Source: JAJYTL01 sp046705265 (GTDB taxonomy: Bacteria > Pseudomonadota > Alphaproteobacteria > Ferrovibrionales > Ferrovibrionaceae). Taken from it: DNA of 32,760 nucleotides. Positions 9,418 through 17,314 of this stretch are shown here, piece after piece. Made by a program: the position numbers and the translations under genes. Position 1 is the first letter of the stretch. Every line of letters begins with the position of its first letter. The notes beneath the pieces were generated by a model. It was not told where the DNA came from. It saw only the letters and a list, made by a program, of their open reading frames with translations, and searched no databases. Where the stretch lies: NCBI GenBank assembly GCA_046705265.1, contig JBJKQL010000161.1, positions 1-32,760 on the forward strand, in the 5' to 3' direction.

Positions 9418-10201
9418 CTCGAGATATCTTGCACGATGGCGTTTACCAGCGGCTTCATGAAATAGGAGCCTTGCGGCACTATCTTGACGGTGACACCACG
9501 CGCAACGAGATCGGCCGCGACGACCGGCCCCTACTGCGGCCACCTTGGCGCGCGCGAGTCCCTCGCGAAGCAACATCCCTCTCCCGGCCACGCGTGCTAC
9601 CTCAAACAGACGGTGGACGTGCGAGGAGTTCGGGAAAGCAATAACATCGACCTGTCCTTTCGCCATCATATCGATGACATCGATTATACGGGCGATGTCG
9701 GTCTTCGCCGCATAGGCATAGGGTATCACTGCATCCGGTCGAGCTCCAGCCTCCGCCAGAAAGTCGAGAAGTCTGTTGTCAGGAATACCGGGATAGAGCT
9801 GAACACCAATGCGCCTACCCCGCAGATCAAGCCCCCGAAGAAGCGTAAGAATACCGTCCGTCGTCGCCTCTGCCGCCCGCAAGTCGGGCGCAAGCCCCAA
9901 TTCGCGAAGGACCTGGACCGGCTTCGGCCCGCGAGTGATTTTACGCCCCGAGACAAGCGCCTGACGGAACGGCAGCGTGATACCGTCGCCATAAGCCGCC
10001 GCAATCCCTCGCCGGTCAGTAGTATGAGATCGTCGCAAGGATCGGTAACGAAACGGCGGAACCAAGCGACGATTGGTGTGGAATTCGGCGGATCGATGAT
10101 GGCAACAAGCGGGCACCGGATGACGATGGCGCCCTGCTTCTCGATCAATTGACTTAGCCGATCAAGTTCCCGCGTCTCCGGCACCACTATCCGGGATTCC
10201 G

Positions 10202-11197
10202 CTAGTGGATTGACTCTAACGCTTGTTTCCCGCGCCTGACTTTTTCGATGATTTGGTCGGGGTCGGCGGTCCAGACGAAAGGTTTGGGGTTGTTGTTGGT
10301 TTCGGCGAGGTATCTGTTGATGGCGGCCTGGAGATCGACGATGCCCTTGAACACGCCCCGCTTGAGCCGCTGCTTGGTCAACTTGGCGAAGAAGCCTTCG
10401 ACGGCGTTGAGCCACGAGGCCGAGGTCGGGGTGAAGTGGAAATTGAACCTCGGATGGCGCTCGAGCCAGGCGCGGGCCTTGGGATGCTTATGCGTGGCGT
10501 AGTTGTCGACGATCAGGTGCAACTCCCGCTCGGCCGGGGTTTCGCGATTGATCTTGTTGAGGAAGCGGATGAACTCCTGATGGCGATGGCGGCTCATGCA
10601 CTGGCCGACGACCTTGCCCTCCAGGACGTTGAACGCGGCGAACAGCGTCGTTGTGCCGTGGCGCTTGTAGTCATGCGTCATCGTCCCACACCGCCCGCGC
10701 TTCATCGGCAGTCCCGGCTGCGTCCGGTCGAGCGCCTGGATCTGCGACTTCTCGTCGACCGAGAGCACCAGCGCATGGTCGGGTGGATCGACATAGAGCC
10801 CGACCACATCCTGAACCTTGGCAGCGAGCTTCGGATCGTTCGACAACTTGAAGACGCTCACCCGATGGGGCTTCAGACCGTGCGCCGCCCAAATATGTTG
10901 CACGCTGCGATGGCTGACCCCGGCGGCTTTCGCCATCGCCCGGCAGGTCCAGTGCGTCGTCTCGCCCGGCGGCTCGGCGAGCGTCATCTCGACAACCCGC
11001 TCGATCACCTCAGAGGTCAGCGGCGGCTTGCCTTTGCCGGTTCGCCGCTGAATCTCCATCGTCCCGATCCCCTCGGCACTCAGCAGAACGATCCGAGCCC
11101 GCCACACATGCTTCTGCGGGCTGTTCCCCGATCCGACAACGGCTTCAAGCCGCTCGCGATCTCCCGGACCAAGCCGGACTTCAACCCCTGTTCTCAT
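10202..11197 (-). CDS. IS630-family transposase with an apparent internal deletion
   Basis: DDE transposase of the IS630/Tc1-mariner superfamily. The catalytic residues are visible: Asp in LVLSVDEKSQIQALDR, Asp in LHLIVDNYATHKHP, and Glu in SWLNAVEGFF, together with THDYKRHGTTTLFAA and a C-terminus ending ESIH. Start: ATG 11197 (MRTGVEVRLGPGDRERL) fits relatives best; an ATG at 11236 would add 13 residues. Two oddities stand out. First, the stop codon TAG (10204-10202) lies outside the element, built from the TA duplication and the flanking C, as known for IS870-type elements. Second, the N-terminal DNA-binding region jumps from EIQRRTGK to GKPPLTSEVIERVV. Family members I know carry about 25-30 more residues here, including the second helix-turn-helix (SKPTVWRWQERF-like). 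The copy may therefore be inactive despite an open frame. Confidence 0.9.
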   Translation of the reverse strand: MRTGVEVRLGPGDRERLEAVVGSGNSPQKHVWRARIVLLSAEGIGTMEIQRRTGKGKPPLTSEVIERVVEMTLAEPPGETTHWTCRAMAKAAGVSHRSVQHIWAAHGLKPHRVSVFKLSNDPKLAAKVQDVVGLYVDPPDHALVLSVDEKSQIQALDRTQPGLPMKRGRCGTMTHDYKRHGTTTLFAAFNVLEGKVVGQCMSRHRHQEFIRFLNKINRETPAERELHLIVDNYATHKHPKARAWLERHPRFNFHFTPTSASWLNAVEGFFAKLTKQRLKRGVFKGIVDLQAAINRYLAETNNNPKPFVWTADPDQIIEKVRRGKQALESIH

Positions 11198-11254
11198 TCC
11201 AGAAGACTCGCATATGTGCGACCCTGCTGGAATCATTCGTCAGCGCCACTCCAC
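10205..11254 (-). mobile_element. IS630-family insertion sequence, IS870-like, inserted at CTAG
   Basis: A 1050-bp element flanked by TA at 10203-10204 and 11255-11256, the target duplication expected for IS630. The ends form imperfect inverted repeats: the left end begins GTGGATTGACTCTAACG and the right end, read inward, begins GTGGAGTGGCGCTGACG. Collapsing the element and one TA restores C-TA-G in the interrupted gene and an unbroken hemD-like frame, so boundaries and target are certain at base level. It carries one transposase gene on the minus strand. Confidence 0.92.
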
Positions 11255-11284
11255 TAGAGTAGGCACTACCACTCCCTTTGGCAT

Positions 11285-11606
11285 AGATCGATAACAAGAT
11301 AGCCAATATCCGCGCCGACGGTAACCGTCGAGAGCGAGCCGAACCGCGACAAATTTCACTTCAGCGCATGAACCATTAAGGCGCGATCCAGGTCTCGAGG
11401 CGCCTAAATTTCGAAATTTCATCCAATCAGCCCATTCTCGCCTTTGACCGCCGGCCAGACGCGGGCAGAAAGAGAGATATTTGTGTCACTTCCTGCGTGT
11501 CTCGTACAAACACGACACAACAGATTACGAAGGAATACGGTGCATCGCCCGGTCACTGTCGGCCGAGAGCAGAACTCCCGGTCAGCACCGCGGCGGGCAC
11601 AGCATT
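11285..11606. other. Intergenic region upstream of the hemD-like remnant
   Basis: About 320 bases between the start of the hemD-like pseudogene and the end of the regulator gene, both on the minus strand. It would have held the hemD-like promoter. The only structure noted is a 14-bp palindrome AAATTTCGAAATTT at 11406-11419, which could arise by chance at this length. No gene is recognised. Confidence 0.45.
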
Positions 11607-13037
11607 TCATTGCCGCCCTGCGTTATGGTCACCGCTGGAAGGCCCTCCCGCGCGCCTGAACCGATAGGGGCTCTCACTGGTGGTGGCGATGTCAAGCGCA
11701 AGCCGGTGTGCAAGCGGCGGAAAGGCACGGGAATGGCAGTCCTGGCGTTCGCACAATCGGCATGAAAGCCCGATGCCAACTGCCGCATGAGCGATATCAA
11801 TTCCATCTCCATAGACGACTGCAGTAGCCTGAGAGATGTCGCATCCCATCGCGACGACACGTGTGGCTGACGGCTCGCCCCATCGACCAGGCGGTGCCGT
11901 CACTGTGCGGGCGAAACAAAGAAAGGTTGCGCCCTCCGGCAGTTGTGCGACCTGAACACGGACGACGCCCGGTGTCGCGAAGGCTGAGTGCACAATCCAT
12001 CGCGGGCAATTCCCCCCAAATCGAGCGAACGGAAAGCCAGCCGCGGAAAAGCGCTTTGATACGTTGCCTGCCGGGTCAACCCGCAGAAAAAAGAAGGGTA
12101 CACCGCGGGCGCCGGACCGCTGCAGCGTCGAAAGCCGGTGGGATGCTTGTTCGTAAGAAACGCCGAACCGCATTGCTAGATGCTCGACGTCGTAGCGGAG
12201 CCCGTGCGCCGATTCGAGAAACGGCTCGTACGGCATCAGGAGAGCACCTGCGAAGTAGTTGAGCAGTCCTATATGTAACAAGTCAGCCGCATCGCGGGTA
12301 GTCATAGCCGCGTCTTTGATTAACGGGGCCACCACATCCTGCGCCTCCAACAACGCAACCTGAAACGCAAGCTGGAAGCCGCGGCTCTCACGCGGTAGCC
12401 GTTCAGACAGCGTCAAAAGCCGCCGCGCCGGGTCATAGACGCGCCGGGTGCCCGGCAGGGGCGAGACCGAAACCACGAGGCCATGCTTATGCCGAAGCCT
12501 CTCGGCCAGCACATGCGTCATGTCCTCGATCTTTCTCAAAAGCTCCGAGCCTAAAGCCTCTGCGGCGGCTTCGATTGCGGGAAAATGGTTTTCATGCTGG
12601 TGAAAATAATCCCGCACCTCATCGTTGGGCAGCAGAACCTTGCGTCCCGAGGGCAAGGCAATCGCCCCCGTTTCTTCACGGGTTGCCTGAAGTGCCCGAT
12701 AAAGCGCCAACACGGCGCGCGCCGCGGCAGGCGTAGACGCCGCCATCAATTCCGCCTCGGAATCCGGGACTGGGTCAGCGCCGAGCAAAGGATCCGTGAA
12801 GGCTTCCCGCAGCGCCTGTTCGAGCTGTCTCTCCTCCCTGCCGGACAGGGCCGCGAGGTCTACCTTAAGCGCTTCCGTCAGCTTGATCAGCAGCGCCGCG
12901 GTAACTCCGCGTTGATCGTGCTCAATCAAATTGAGATAGCTCGTCGAGATACCGAGCTTTCCGGCCAGGGCCTGTTGCGTTATCCCCTGTTCCTGTCGCA
13001 ACCGACGAACGATACGGCCAATTTGCGGTTTTGACAT
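11607..13037 (-). CDS. XRE-family regulator with ImmA/IrrE and DUF2083 domains (ScfR/RamB/PrpR type)
   Basis: A 476-residue transcription factor of the short-chain fatty acyl regulator group. Residues about 5-62 are an XRE helix-turn-helix (RRLRQEQGITQQALAGKLGI, then STSYLNLIEHDQRG). The middle (about 150-290) matches the ImmA/IrrE-like domain, with a LLNYFAGALLMPYEPFL segment as usual. The C-terminal DUF2083 domain ends with the cysteine-rich CRLCERQDCHSRAFPPL, typical of ScfR/RamB/MccR proteins. Relatives control glyoxylate, methylcitrate or acetate metabolism and bind TTTGCAAA-like sites. It is divergent from the ketopantoate-reductase-like gene at 13267, and the 229-base gap holds two perfect inverted repeats, so it probably regulates itself and that gene. 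The tail after AFPPLAHRLALD continues about 30 residues. Confidence 0.9.
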   Translation of the reverse strand: MSKPQIGRIVRRLRQEQGITQQALAGKLGISTSYLNLIEHDQRGVTAALLIKLTEALKVDLAALSGREERQLEQALREAFTDPLLGADPVPDSEAELMAASTPAAARAVLALYRALQATREETGAIALPSGRKVLLPNDEVRDYFHQHENHFPAIEAAAEALGSELLRKIEDMTHVLAERLRHKHGLVVSVSPLPGTRRVYDPARRLLTLSERLPRESRGFQLAFQVALLEAQDVVAPLIKDAAMTTRDAADLLHIGLLNYFAGALLMPYEPFLESAHGLRYDVEHLAMRFGVSYEQASHRLSTLQRSGARGVPFFFLRVDPAGNVSKRFSAAGFPFARFGGNCPRWIVHSAFATPGVVRVQVAQLPEGATFLCFARTVTAPPGRWGEPSATRVVAMGCDISQATAVVYGDGIDIAHAAVGIGLSCRLCERQDCHSRAFPPLAHRLALDIATTSESPYRFRRAGGPSSGDHNAGRQ

Positions 13038-13145
13038 GCCACCTCTAAATTTATTTTCAATTTTTACAAAATACGCGATCCAGCAGTCAATGCATATACC
13101 ATTTTCGTCATTTCATAGCGCATTAAAGCGTGACAAGCGTGAGTG

Positions 13146-13166
13146 AGAAGTAAATATTTTACTTCT
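13146..13166. promoter_or_regulatory. Perfect 9-3-9 palindrome, candidate operator
   Basis: Arms AGAAGTAAA and TTTACTTCT separated by TAT, with no mismatch. It lies between the divergent ScfR-like regulator and the ketopantoate-reductase-like gene, about 110 bases from the regulator start and 100 from the reductase start. Its length and position make a chance origin unlikely. The cognate protein is inferred to be the adjacent regulator. Confidence 0.65.
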
Positions 13167-13171
13167 TGGCG

Positions 13172-13184
13172 GGCAAATTTTGCC
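13172..13184. promoter_or_regulatory. Second palindrome GGCAAA-T-TTTGCC, candidate operator
   Basis: A perfect 6-1-6 inverted repeat five bases from the 9-3-9 palindrome. Its core resembles the TTTGCAAA-type sites bound by ScfR/RamB/PrpR regulators, though with the half-sites in a different arrangement. It is a plausible binding site for the adjacent regulator. Confidence 0.5.
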
Positions 13185-13266
13185 AGGGGCCGGAGGCCAT
13201 CGAGAATCCGCCAGAACACGATTTTCGAGAGGTCGCAGACGGCGTCATGAGCAGGAAGGGGCCAAG

Positions 13267-14295
13267 ATGAAGATTTGCATTTTTGGAGCTGGTGCAATCG
13301 GCGGGTATCTCGGCGCCGGCCTCGCCCGTGCCGGCCAAGACGTCTCCTTAATTGCGCGCGGCGAGCACCTTCGCGCCATGCGTGACCACGGCATCACGGT
13401 GCTTAAAGACGGCTCGAGCTACAACGCGCGTCCTTACTGTACTGATAATCCCGCCGAGCTCGGCCCGCAGGATTATCTTATCGTTACTTTGAAGGCCCAC
13501 TCGGTTATCGGCGCGGTTGAAGCCATGCGGCCCTTGCTTGGCCCGAACACCACCGTCGTGACTGCCTACAATGGCATCCCTTATTGGTACTTTTATGGGG
13601 CCGAGGGCCGGCTTCGCAATCATGTTCTGGAGAGCGTCGATCCCGCCGGACGACAATGGAAAATTCTAAAACCAGAGCGCGCAGTCGGTTGCATTCTGTA
13701 TCCTGCGACCGAGGTGGTCGAGCCTGGCGTTATCAAGCACATCTACGGCAATAAATTCCCCGTCGGCGAACCTAATGGCGAGGCAACCGACCGGCTCAAG
13801 ACCCTGAGCGGCCTTCTTGAGGAAGGCGGATTCAAGGCCGGCACCGTCGACCGAATCCGTGACGAAATCTGGCTCAAGCTTTGGGGCAACCTTTGTTTCA
13901 ATCCCATCAGCGCGCTTACCCTCGGCACGCTCGATGTCATTGCCTTTGATCCGGATACCCGCGGCGTTGCCCGTGCAATGATGGAAGAGGCACGAATCAT
14001 CGCGGAAAAGCTTGGTGTGCACTTCCGCGTCGACGTCGAGCGTCGGATCGATGGCGCAGGAAAGGTCGGCGCCCACAAGACCTCGATGCTTCAGGATCTG
14101 GAGCGCGGTCGGCCATTGGAAATCGACGCCCTGATCACCGTGGTACAGGAGATGGGCCGTCTGACCGAAACGCCGACGCCGACCACGGACATCGTCTTGG
14201 CCCTGCTTCGCCAGCGGGCGCGCGTCGCCGGCCTGCACCCAAGCACGCCGCACGTGCAACCTGCCGAAAGGCCGGCCCTTTGCGCGGTTGGCTGA
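13267..14295 (+). CDS. Ketopantoate reductase (ApbA/PanE) family oxidoreductase, copy 1
   Basis: A 342-residue NAD(P)H-dependent 2-oxoacid/2-hydroxyacid oxidoreductase of the PanE family. It has a GAGAIGGYLGAGLA nucleotide loop (7-20) and KAHSV after the second Rossmann strand. The residues equivalent to the E. coli PanE catalytic set are N102 (YNG), K204 (WLKLWGN), S273 (KTSMLQD) and E285 (LEIDAL). The start at ATG 13267 is set by GGAAGGGG just upstream; an upstream in-frame start at 13180 would add a junk-like leader. It is collinear over its whole length, without gaps up to about residue 290, with the PanE-like protein at 19915. Both carry a bulky aromatic stretch after the NG motif (YWYFY / WWYTY) that I do not associate with ordinary PanE. 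The pathway is unknown: no panB or panC is near. Control by the divergent ScfR-like regulator is inferred. Confidence 0.88.
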   Translation: MKICIFGAGAIGGYLGAGLARAGQDVSLIARGEHLRAMRDHGITVLKDGSSYNARPYCTDNPAELGPQDYLIVTLKAHSVIGAVEAMRPLLGPNTTVVTAYNGIPYWYFYGAEGRLRNHVLESVDPAGRQWKILKPERAVGCILYPATEVVEPGVIKHIYGNKFPVGEPNGEATDRLKTLSGLLEEGGFKAGTVDRIRDEIWLKLWGNLCFNPISALTLGTLDVIAFDPDTRGVARAMMEEARIIAEKLGVHFRVDVERRIDGAGKVGAHKTSMLQDLERGRPLEIDALITVVQEMGRLTETPTPTTDIVLALLRQRARVAGLHPSTPHVQPAERPALCAVG

Positions 14296-14753
14296 TCAGT
14301 CGGGCCGGGCCTCGATGTGTGAACGCGGCAAGGCCCGACCGCTGCTAAACAGAGGTATCTATAGAACCGCGGCCGGTCCACTGCAGCACGGTAGGCGTCA
14401 TAGAGACCTCTCGGCTGTTCACACCACTACCCTCCGGTCCGGTTCACGCGGTGCGCAGGGACAGGATTCTTGTGGCCCCGTCGGGCAGCACCGCTGGCGA
14501 ACAGAAGCGCAAGTTTATGTCGGTTTATGTCGGCTGATTCGTCTTTGCCATCACAAGGCGACCCGCACCAATCGAGCCCCTCTAGAACCACGGGCGAGAA
14601 GAGTAGCGATTTAGCAGGTGCCTCGGCTAACGTGACCCAAAAGTCAAGGGGCTCCGCCTAGCGCTCACCAATGGTTCCTGTGCGATCTTTCAAAGCACAA
14701 GTAAACGTCCAAGCGCGCAGCAGCGGAGCCCTTTCCATTCCTGGTCAAGCACG
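14296..14753. other. Gap with no recognised gene
   Basis: About 460 bases. A 10-bp direct repeat GTTTATGTCG occurs twice in tandem at 14513-14532. Open frames here are arginine-rich and match nothing. No terminator with a T run was found. Confidence 0.45.
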
Positions 14754-15119
14754 TCACTTCTTATCAAGATCCATTATCAACTGAGCAAGCACCTTCGCTT
14801 GCGCTTCGGTCGCCAAGTTCGGCGGCATCGGTATATTTCCCCAGGTCCCGACGCCCCCCTTTGCAATCCTCTCGGTCAGCAGCGATACGGCGTTGGGGTT
14901 ACTTTGATATTTCTCGGCCACTGCAAGCCATGCAGGCCCTACGACTTTGTGGCCCACCGCATGGCACGATAAGCACGGTAGATTATTCGTTTGCACATAG
15001 GCTACGACCTTTTTCGCAGCGGCGGGATTGGCGCCTGGCGCTGCCATGGCGGACAGCGGAAACGCACATGCGATCATCACCCCCGTTAGACTCAATAGCA
15101 GCTCTTTTTTCATCATCAT
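14754..15119 (-). CDS. Small class I cytochrome c, periplasmic
   Basis: A 121-residue secreted single-haem cytochrome that would carry electrons in the periplasm. A signal peptide (MKKELLLSLTGVMIACAFPL) ends near AMA (about residue 26). The haem-binding CxxCH is CLSCH (49-53), and the distal ligand is Met98 in NIPMPPN, the layout of cytochrome c551/c8-type proteins. Three consecutive ATG codons (15119, 15116, 15113) are possible starts. GGGGAG is only three bases from the first, so the second or third may be used. No oxidase, dehydrogenase or assembly gene is adjacent, so the partner is unknown. Confidence 0.9.
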   Translation of the reverse strand: MMMKKELLLSLTGVMIACAFPLSAMAAPGANPAAAKKVVAYVQTNNLPCLSCHAVGHKVVGPAWLAVAEKYQSNPNAVSLLTERIAKGGVGTWGNIPMPPNLATEAQAKVLAQLIMDLDKK

Positions 15120-15438
15120 TTACTCCCCGAGGATTCGGAACAATCTCGCACTTCGTGACCTACGGTCACGCCAGTTCAGATACTTGCCGTGCCGCGCATC
15201 ATGCTAAAGTCTTTGGAATTCTGCAATCCCCCGATCGAGAGTGTCCGTCGTCGACGATCAGGCCCCCTGGCTTTCCTATGGAGGGGCAATGCCTGTACAC
15301 CTCTGCGGGTGGGGTCACGGTAGGGCTCCCCTGCGACCGGCATGAAACATGAAGCTCGCGATGACGAAAAATGCTCTACCTGTCCCCAGCGGTTACACGT
15401 AAATTAATTGACAAACGAGATATGAATCGCACTGAGAC
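15120..15438. other. Divergent intergenic region
   Basis: About 320 bases between the divergent cytochrome c and MarC genes. It must contain both promoters. I saw no clear operator, RNA gene or repeat. Confidence 0.45.
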
Positions 15439-16077
15439 ATGCTTGAGTTTGCGGTCGGCGCTTTTGTCACCTCCCTTGTGGTCATCGATCCCTTGGGAAT
15501 GCTCCCGATATTCATGACTTTGACCAGCAGGCAAACAGCCTCCCTGCGACGTAAAACCGCCATTCGCTCCATCTTCGTCGCCGCGCTGACGCTTGTTATC
15601 TTTGCGATTGCCGGAGGCGCCGTCTTTCACTTTCTCGGTATTTCCGTGCCGGCCTTCCAGATCGCCGGTGGATTGCTCCTGTTGTTGCTCTCAACCGACA
15701 TGGTGCTTGTGCGCCAGAGCGGCATTCGAACCGCGACAAAGACGGAAGCCGACGAGGCGGTGACTAGCACGGACGTTGCGGTGTTCCCGCTTGCGATTCC
15801 CCTCATCGCGGGTCCCGGTGCGATGACGACGGTCATCTTGCTTATGAGTCAGGCCGAAGACAGCGTTCTGCGGCAGGCGCTGATAATTACCCTTCTGATT
15901 ATTGTGCTCTTTCTATGTCTCCTGACGTTTCTTCTTGCGTCGAAACTGACGGAGCATCTCGGCAAAACCGGCATTAACGTCGTCGGTCGTGTTTTTGGAA
16001 TCATTCTTGCGGGCCTTGCCGTGCAGTATATCCTTGATGGATTGGCCGCGGCGTTCCCGGCTCTTGTCGGGCACTGA
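15439..16077 (+). CDS. MarC family (UPF0056) integral membrane protein
   Basis: A 212-residue, very hydrophobic protein of the MarC/YhcE-like family, of unknown transport function despite its historical link to the mar locus. Family signatures are DPLGMLPIFMTLT near the N-terminus (17-29), QIAGGLLLLLLSTDMV (about 74-89), and FPLAIPLIAGPGAMTTVILL (about 116-135). Six membrane segments are predicted by eye. Its length is normal. A weak ribosome-binding site precedes ATG 15439. It stands alone, convergent with the IclR gene across a 190-base gap. Confidence 0.92.
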   Translation: MLEFAVGAFVTSLVVIDPLGMLPIFMTLTSRQTASLRRKTAIRSIFVAALTLVIFAIAGGAVFHFLGISVPAFQIAGGLLLLLLSTDMVLVRQSGIRTATKTEADEAVTSTDVAVFPLAIPLIAGPGAMTTVILLMSQAEDSVLRQALIITLLIIVLFLCLLTFLLASKLTEHLGKTGINVVGRVFGIILAGLAVQYILDGLAAAFPALVGH

Positions 16078-16268
16078 ACAGCGACACCCAAAGCCACCTC
16101 AGTGATTTATCGCAATTACCCGAAAGATATACGTCAAGAGGTTGGCGCGACCTGAGCGAACTTATCGGGAGAGCCGAAGTCATTTCCGATCGACCGCGCC
16201 GGCAATGATCCCGTGAGCCGGGGCCATAGCCGAACATCGCGGATTCAATTACAAGATGGCGCGAATGA

Positions 16269-17090
16269 TTAAGCCGGTATTTTGCCGCCGATGCGGTCGG
16301 TGATCTCGGCAGCCGCTCGCTTTACCATCGGACCGAGTTCTCCAAGCCGCTCCTCTGGCATACGCACCGTCGGTCCGGAAATCGAGACAGCACCGACGAC
16401 GTCGCCCTGTTCATCATAGATCGCGGCCCCAACACACCGTAGGCCCTCGGCGCGCTCTTCATTGTCAACCGCCCACCCGCGCTTGCGCACCTGCACTAGA
16501 TCGGCAAGCAGTGCTTCCGGATCGACGATCGTGCCTTGGGTAAATTTCGGCATGCCGCTGCGGAGAAGCCGCTCGGTCGCGGCTTCGTCGGTAAGCGCCG
16601 CCATGATCGCCTTGCCGAGGCTCGATGCGTGCAGCGGACTCCGCGATCCTGGCCGGTGAAAAGCGCGCACGGGTTGATGCGTTTCCGCCTGCAAGATAAA
16701 AACAATGTAACCTTCGTCCTCGATGCCGATATTGACGGTCTCGCCGCTCTCTTCCATCAACCGCAAAACCACGCCGCGGCCTGCATCCGCCAGCTTGCGG
16801 CTGCGCAGAAAGGCACTACCGATGCGAAATGCCTGGACCCCGATCAGATAATGACTATGCGAGTCGCAATGAACAAAGCCACTCGCTTTCAACGTAGCGA
16901 GAATCCGGTGCGCCGTCGACGGAGCAATGCCCGCCCGCTGGCTAAGCCCTGTCAACGACAGCCCATCGCTTTCGGCGATGATCGCGAGCAGCTTCAATCC
17001 ACGTTCCAACGCCTGGACCGAGCCACCGAGATGCGGCGCCAGTGATTCCAACTCGAGCGGCGGCTTGTTGCCCTGCGACTGACCGACCAT
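16269..17090 (-). CDS. IclR family transcriptional regulator
   Basis: A 273-residue regulator. An N-terminal winged helix-turn-helix (about 25-90) shows VQALERGLKLLAIIAESDGL, LSQRAGIAPSTAHRILATLK and SGFVHCDSHSHYLIG. The effector-binding IclR/GAF-like domain follows (about 100-270), with HASSLGKAIMA, GWAVDNEERAEGLRCVGAAI and AVSISGPTVRM as usual. It is divergent from glyA and the downstream C1 genes. Two inverted repeats of the IclR-box type lie in the shared 224-base gap, one nearly consensus, so local control of the cluster and autoregulation are likely. The effector is not evident; glyoxylate, hydroxypyruvate or another 2-oxoacid is a reasonable guess, since IclR itself binds such compounds. 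Confidence 0.93.
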   Translation of the reverse strand: MVGQSQGNKPPLELESLAPHLGGSVQALERGLKLLAIIAESDGLSLTGLSQRAGIAPSTAHRILATLKASGFVHCDSHSHYLIGVQAFRIGSAFLRSRKLADAGRGVVLRLMEESGETVNIGIEDEGYIVFILQAETHQPVRAFHRPGSRSPLHASSLGKAIMAALTDEAATERLLRSGMPKFTQGTIVDPEALLADLVQVRKRGWAVDNEERAEGLRCVGAAIYDEQGDVVGAVSISGPTVRMPEERLGELGPMVKRAAAEITDRIGGKIPA

Positions 17091-17166
17091 AATGCGATCC
17101 TTGCGGCTGGCCCCTCTGACCCCTAAAGCTTTCCCTTCGAGGCCTATCGGCCAAGCTTCCTAAAAA

Positions 17167-17181
17167 CGGAAGCTGATTCCA
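17167..17181. promoter_or_regulatory. Degenerate IclR-box-like inverted repeat
   Basis: CGGAAGCTGATTCCA keeps GGAA and TTCCA in the right spacing compared with the IclR consensus TGGAAATNATTTCCA but differs in the centre. It lies about 75 bases upstream of the IclR start, a fitting place for autoregulation. It is much weaker than the site at 17243. Confidence 0.35.
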
Positions 17182-17242
17182 TTTTCTTCCAACGAGCCCC
17201 ATTTCACAAGGAAAAATCATCCATAAAAAATAGCTATAGAAA

Positions 17243-17257
17243 TGGAAACGATTTCCA
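17243..17257. promoter_or_regulatory. IclR-type operator upstream of glyA
   Basis: TGGAAACGATTTCCA is a perfect 6-3-6 inverted repeat and differs from the established E. coli IclR consensus TGGAAATNATTTCCA only in the centre. It sits 58 bases before the glyA start, in an AT-rich stretch that likely carries the promoter, in the gap shared with the divergent IclR gene. Confidence 0.8.
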
Positions 17258-17314
17258 CTATAATTGACCGCAACAGTGTGGTATGCAGTATCCGATATAC
17301 GGAGAGGTGACAGA

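Larger units (their letters stand above)
9414..11284 (-). pseudogene. hemD: hemD-like uroporphyrinogen-III synthase, broken by an IS630 element and two frameshifts
   Basis: Uroporphyrinogen-III synthase closes and inverts hydroxymethylbilane in tetrapyrrole synthesis. The gene can be rebuilt in four pieces. (1) ATG 11284 to 11255, reading MPKGVVVPTL. (2) 10202 down to about 9990, continuing in frame after removal of the insertion and one TA, reading AESRIVVPETREL through LILLTGEGLRRLM. (3) After a frameshift, LPFRQALVSGRKITRGPKPV through GRRIGVQLYPG and on to AKVAAVG. (4) After an extra G in the run at 9528-9531, PVVAADLVARGVTVKIVPQG through MKPLVNAIVQD to a stop at 9414. The motifs LLTGEGLRRL, ITRGPKP and GVQLYG are family landmarks. 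Because the activity is needed for haem, an intact copy must exist elsewhere if this one is dead. The gene is convergent with the small gene ending at 9417. Confidence 0.85.

Noticed and set aside
10223..11257. 344-codon plus-strand open frame
   Set aside because: It is the exact antisense of the IS630 transposase, arises from its GC-rich codon pattern, and has no family resemblance.
11406..11419. 14-bp palindrome AAATTTCGAAATTT
   Set aside because: One or two perfect 14-bp palindromes are expected by chance in a window this size, and it is not tied to a divergent promoter.
14513..14532. Tandem 10-bp repeat GTTTATGTCG
   Set aside because: Only two copies, with no associated gene or structure.
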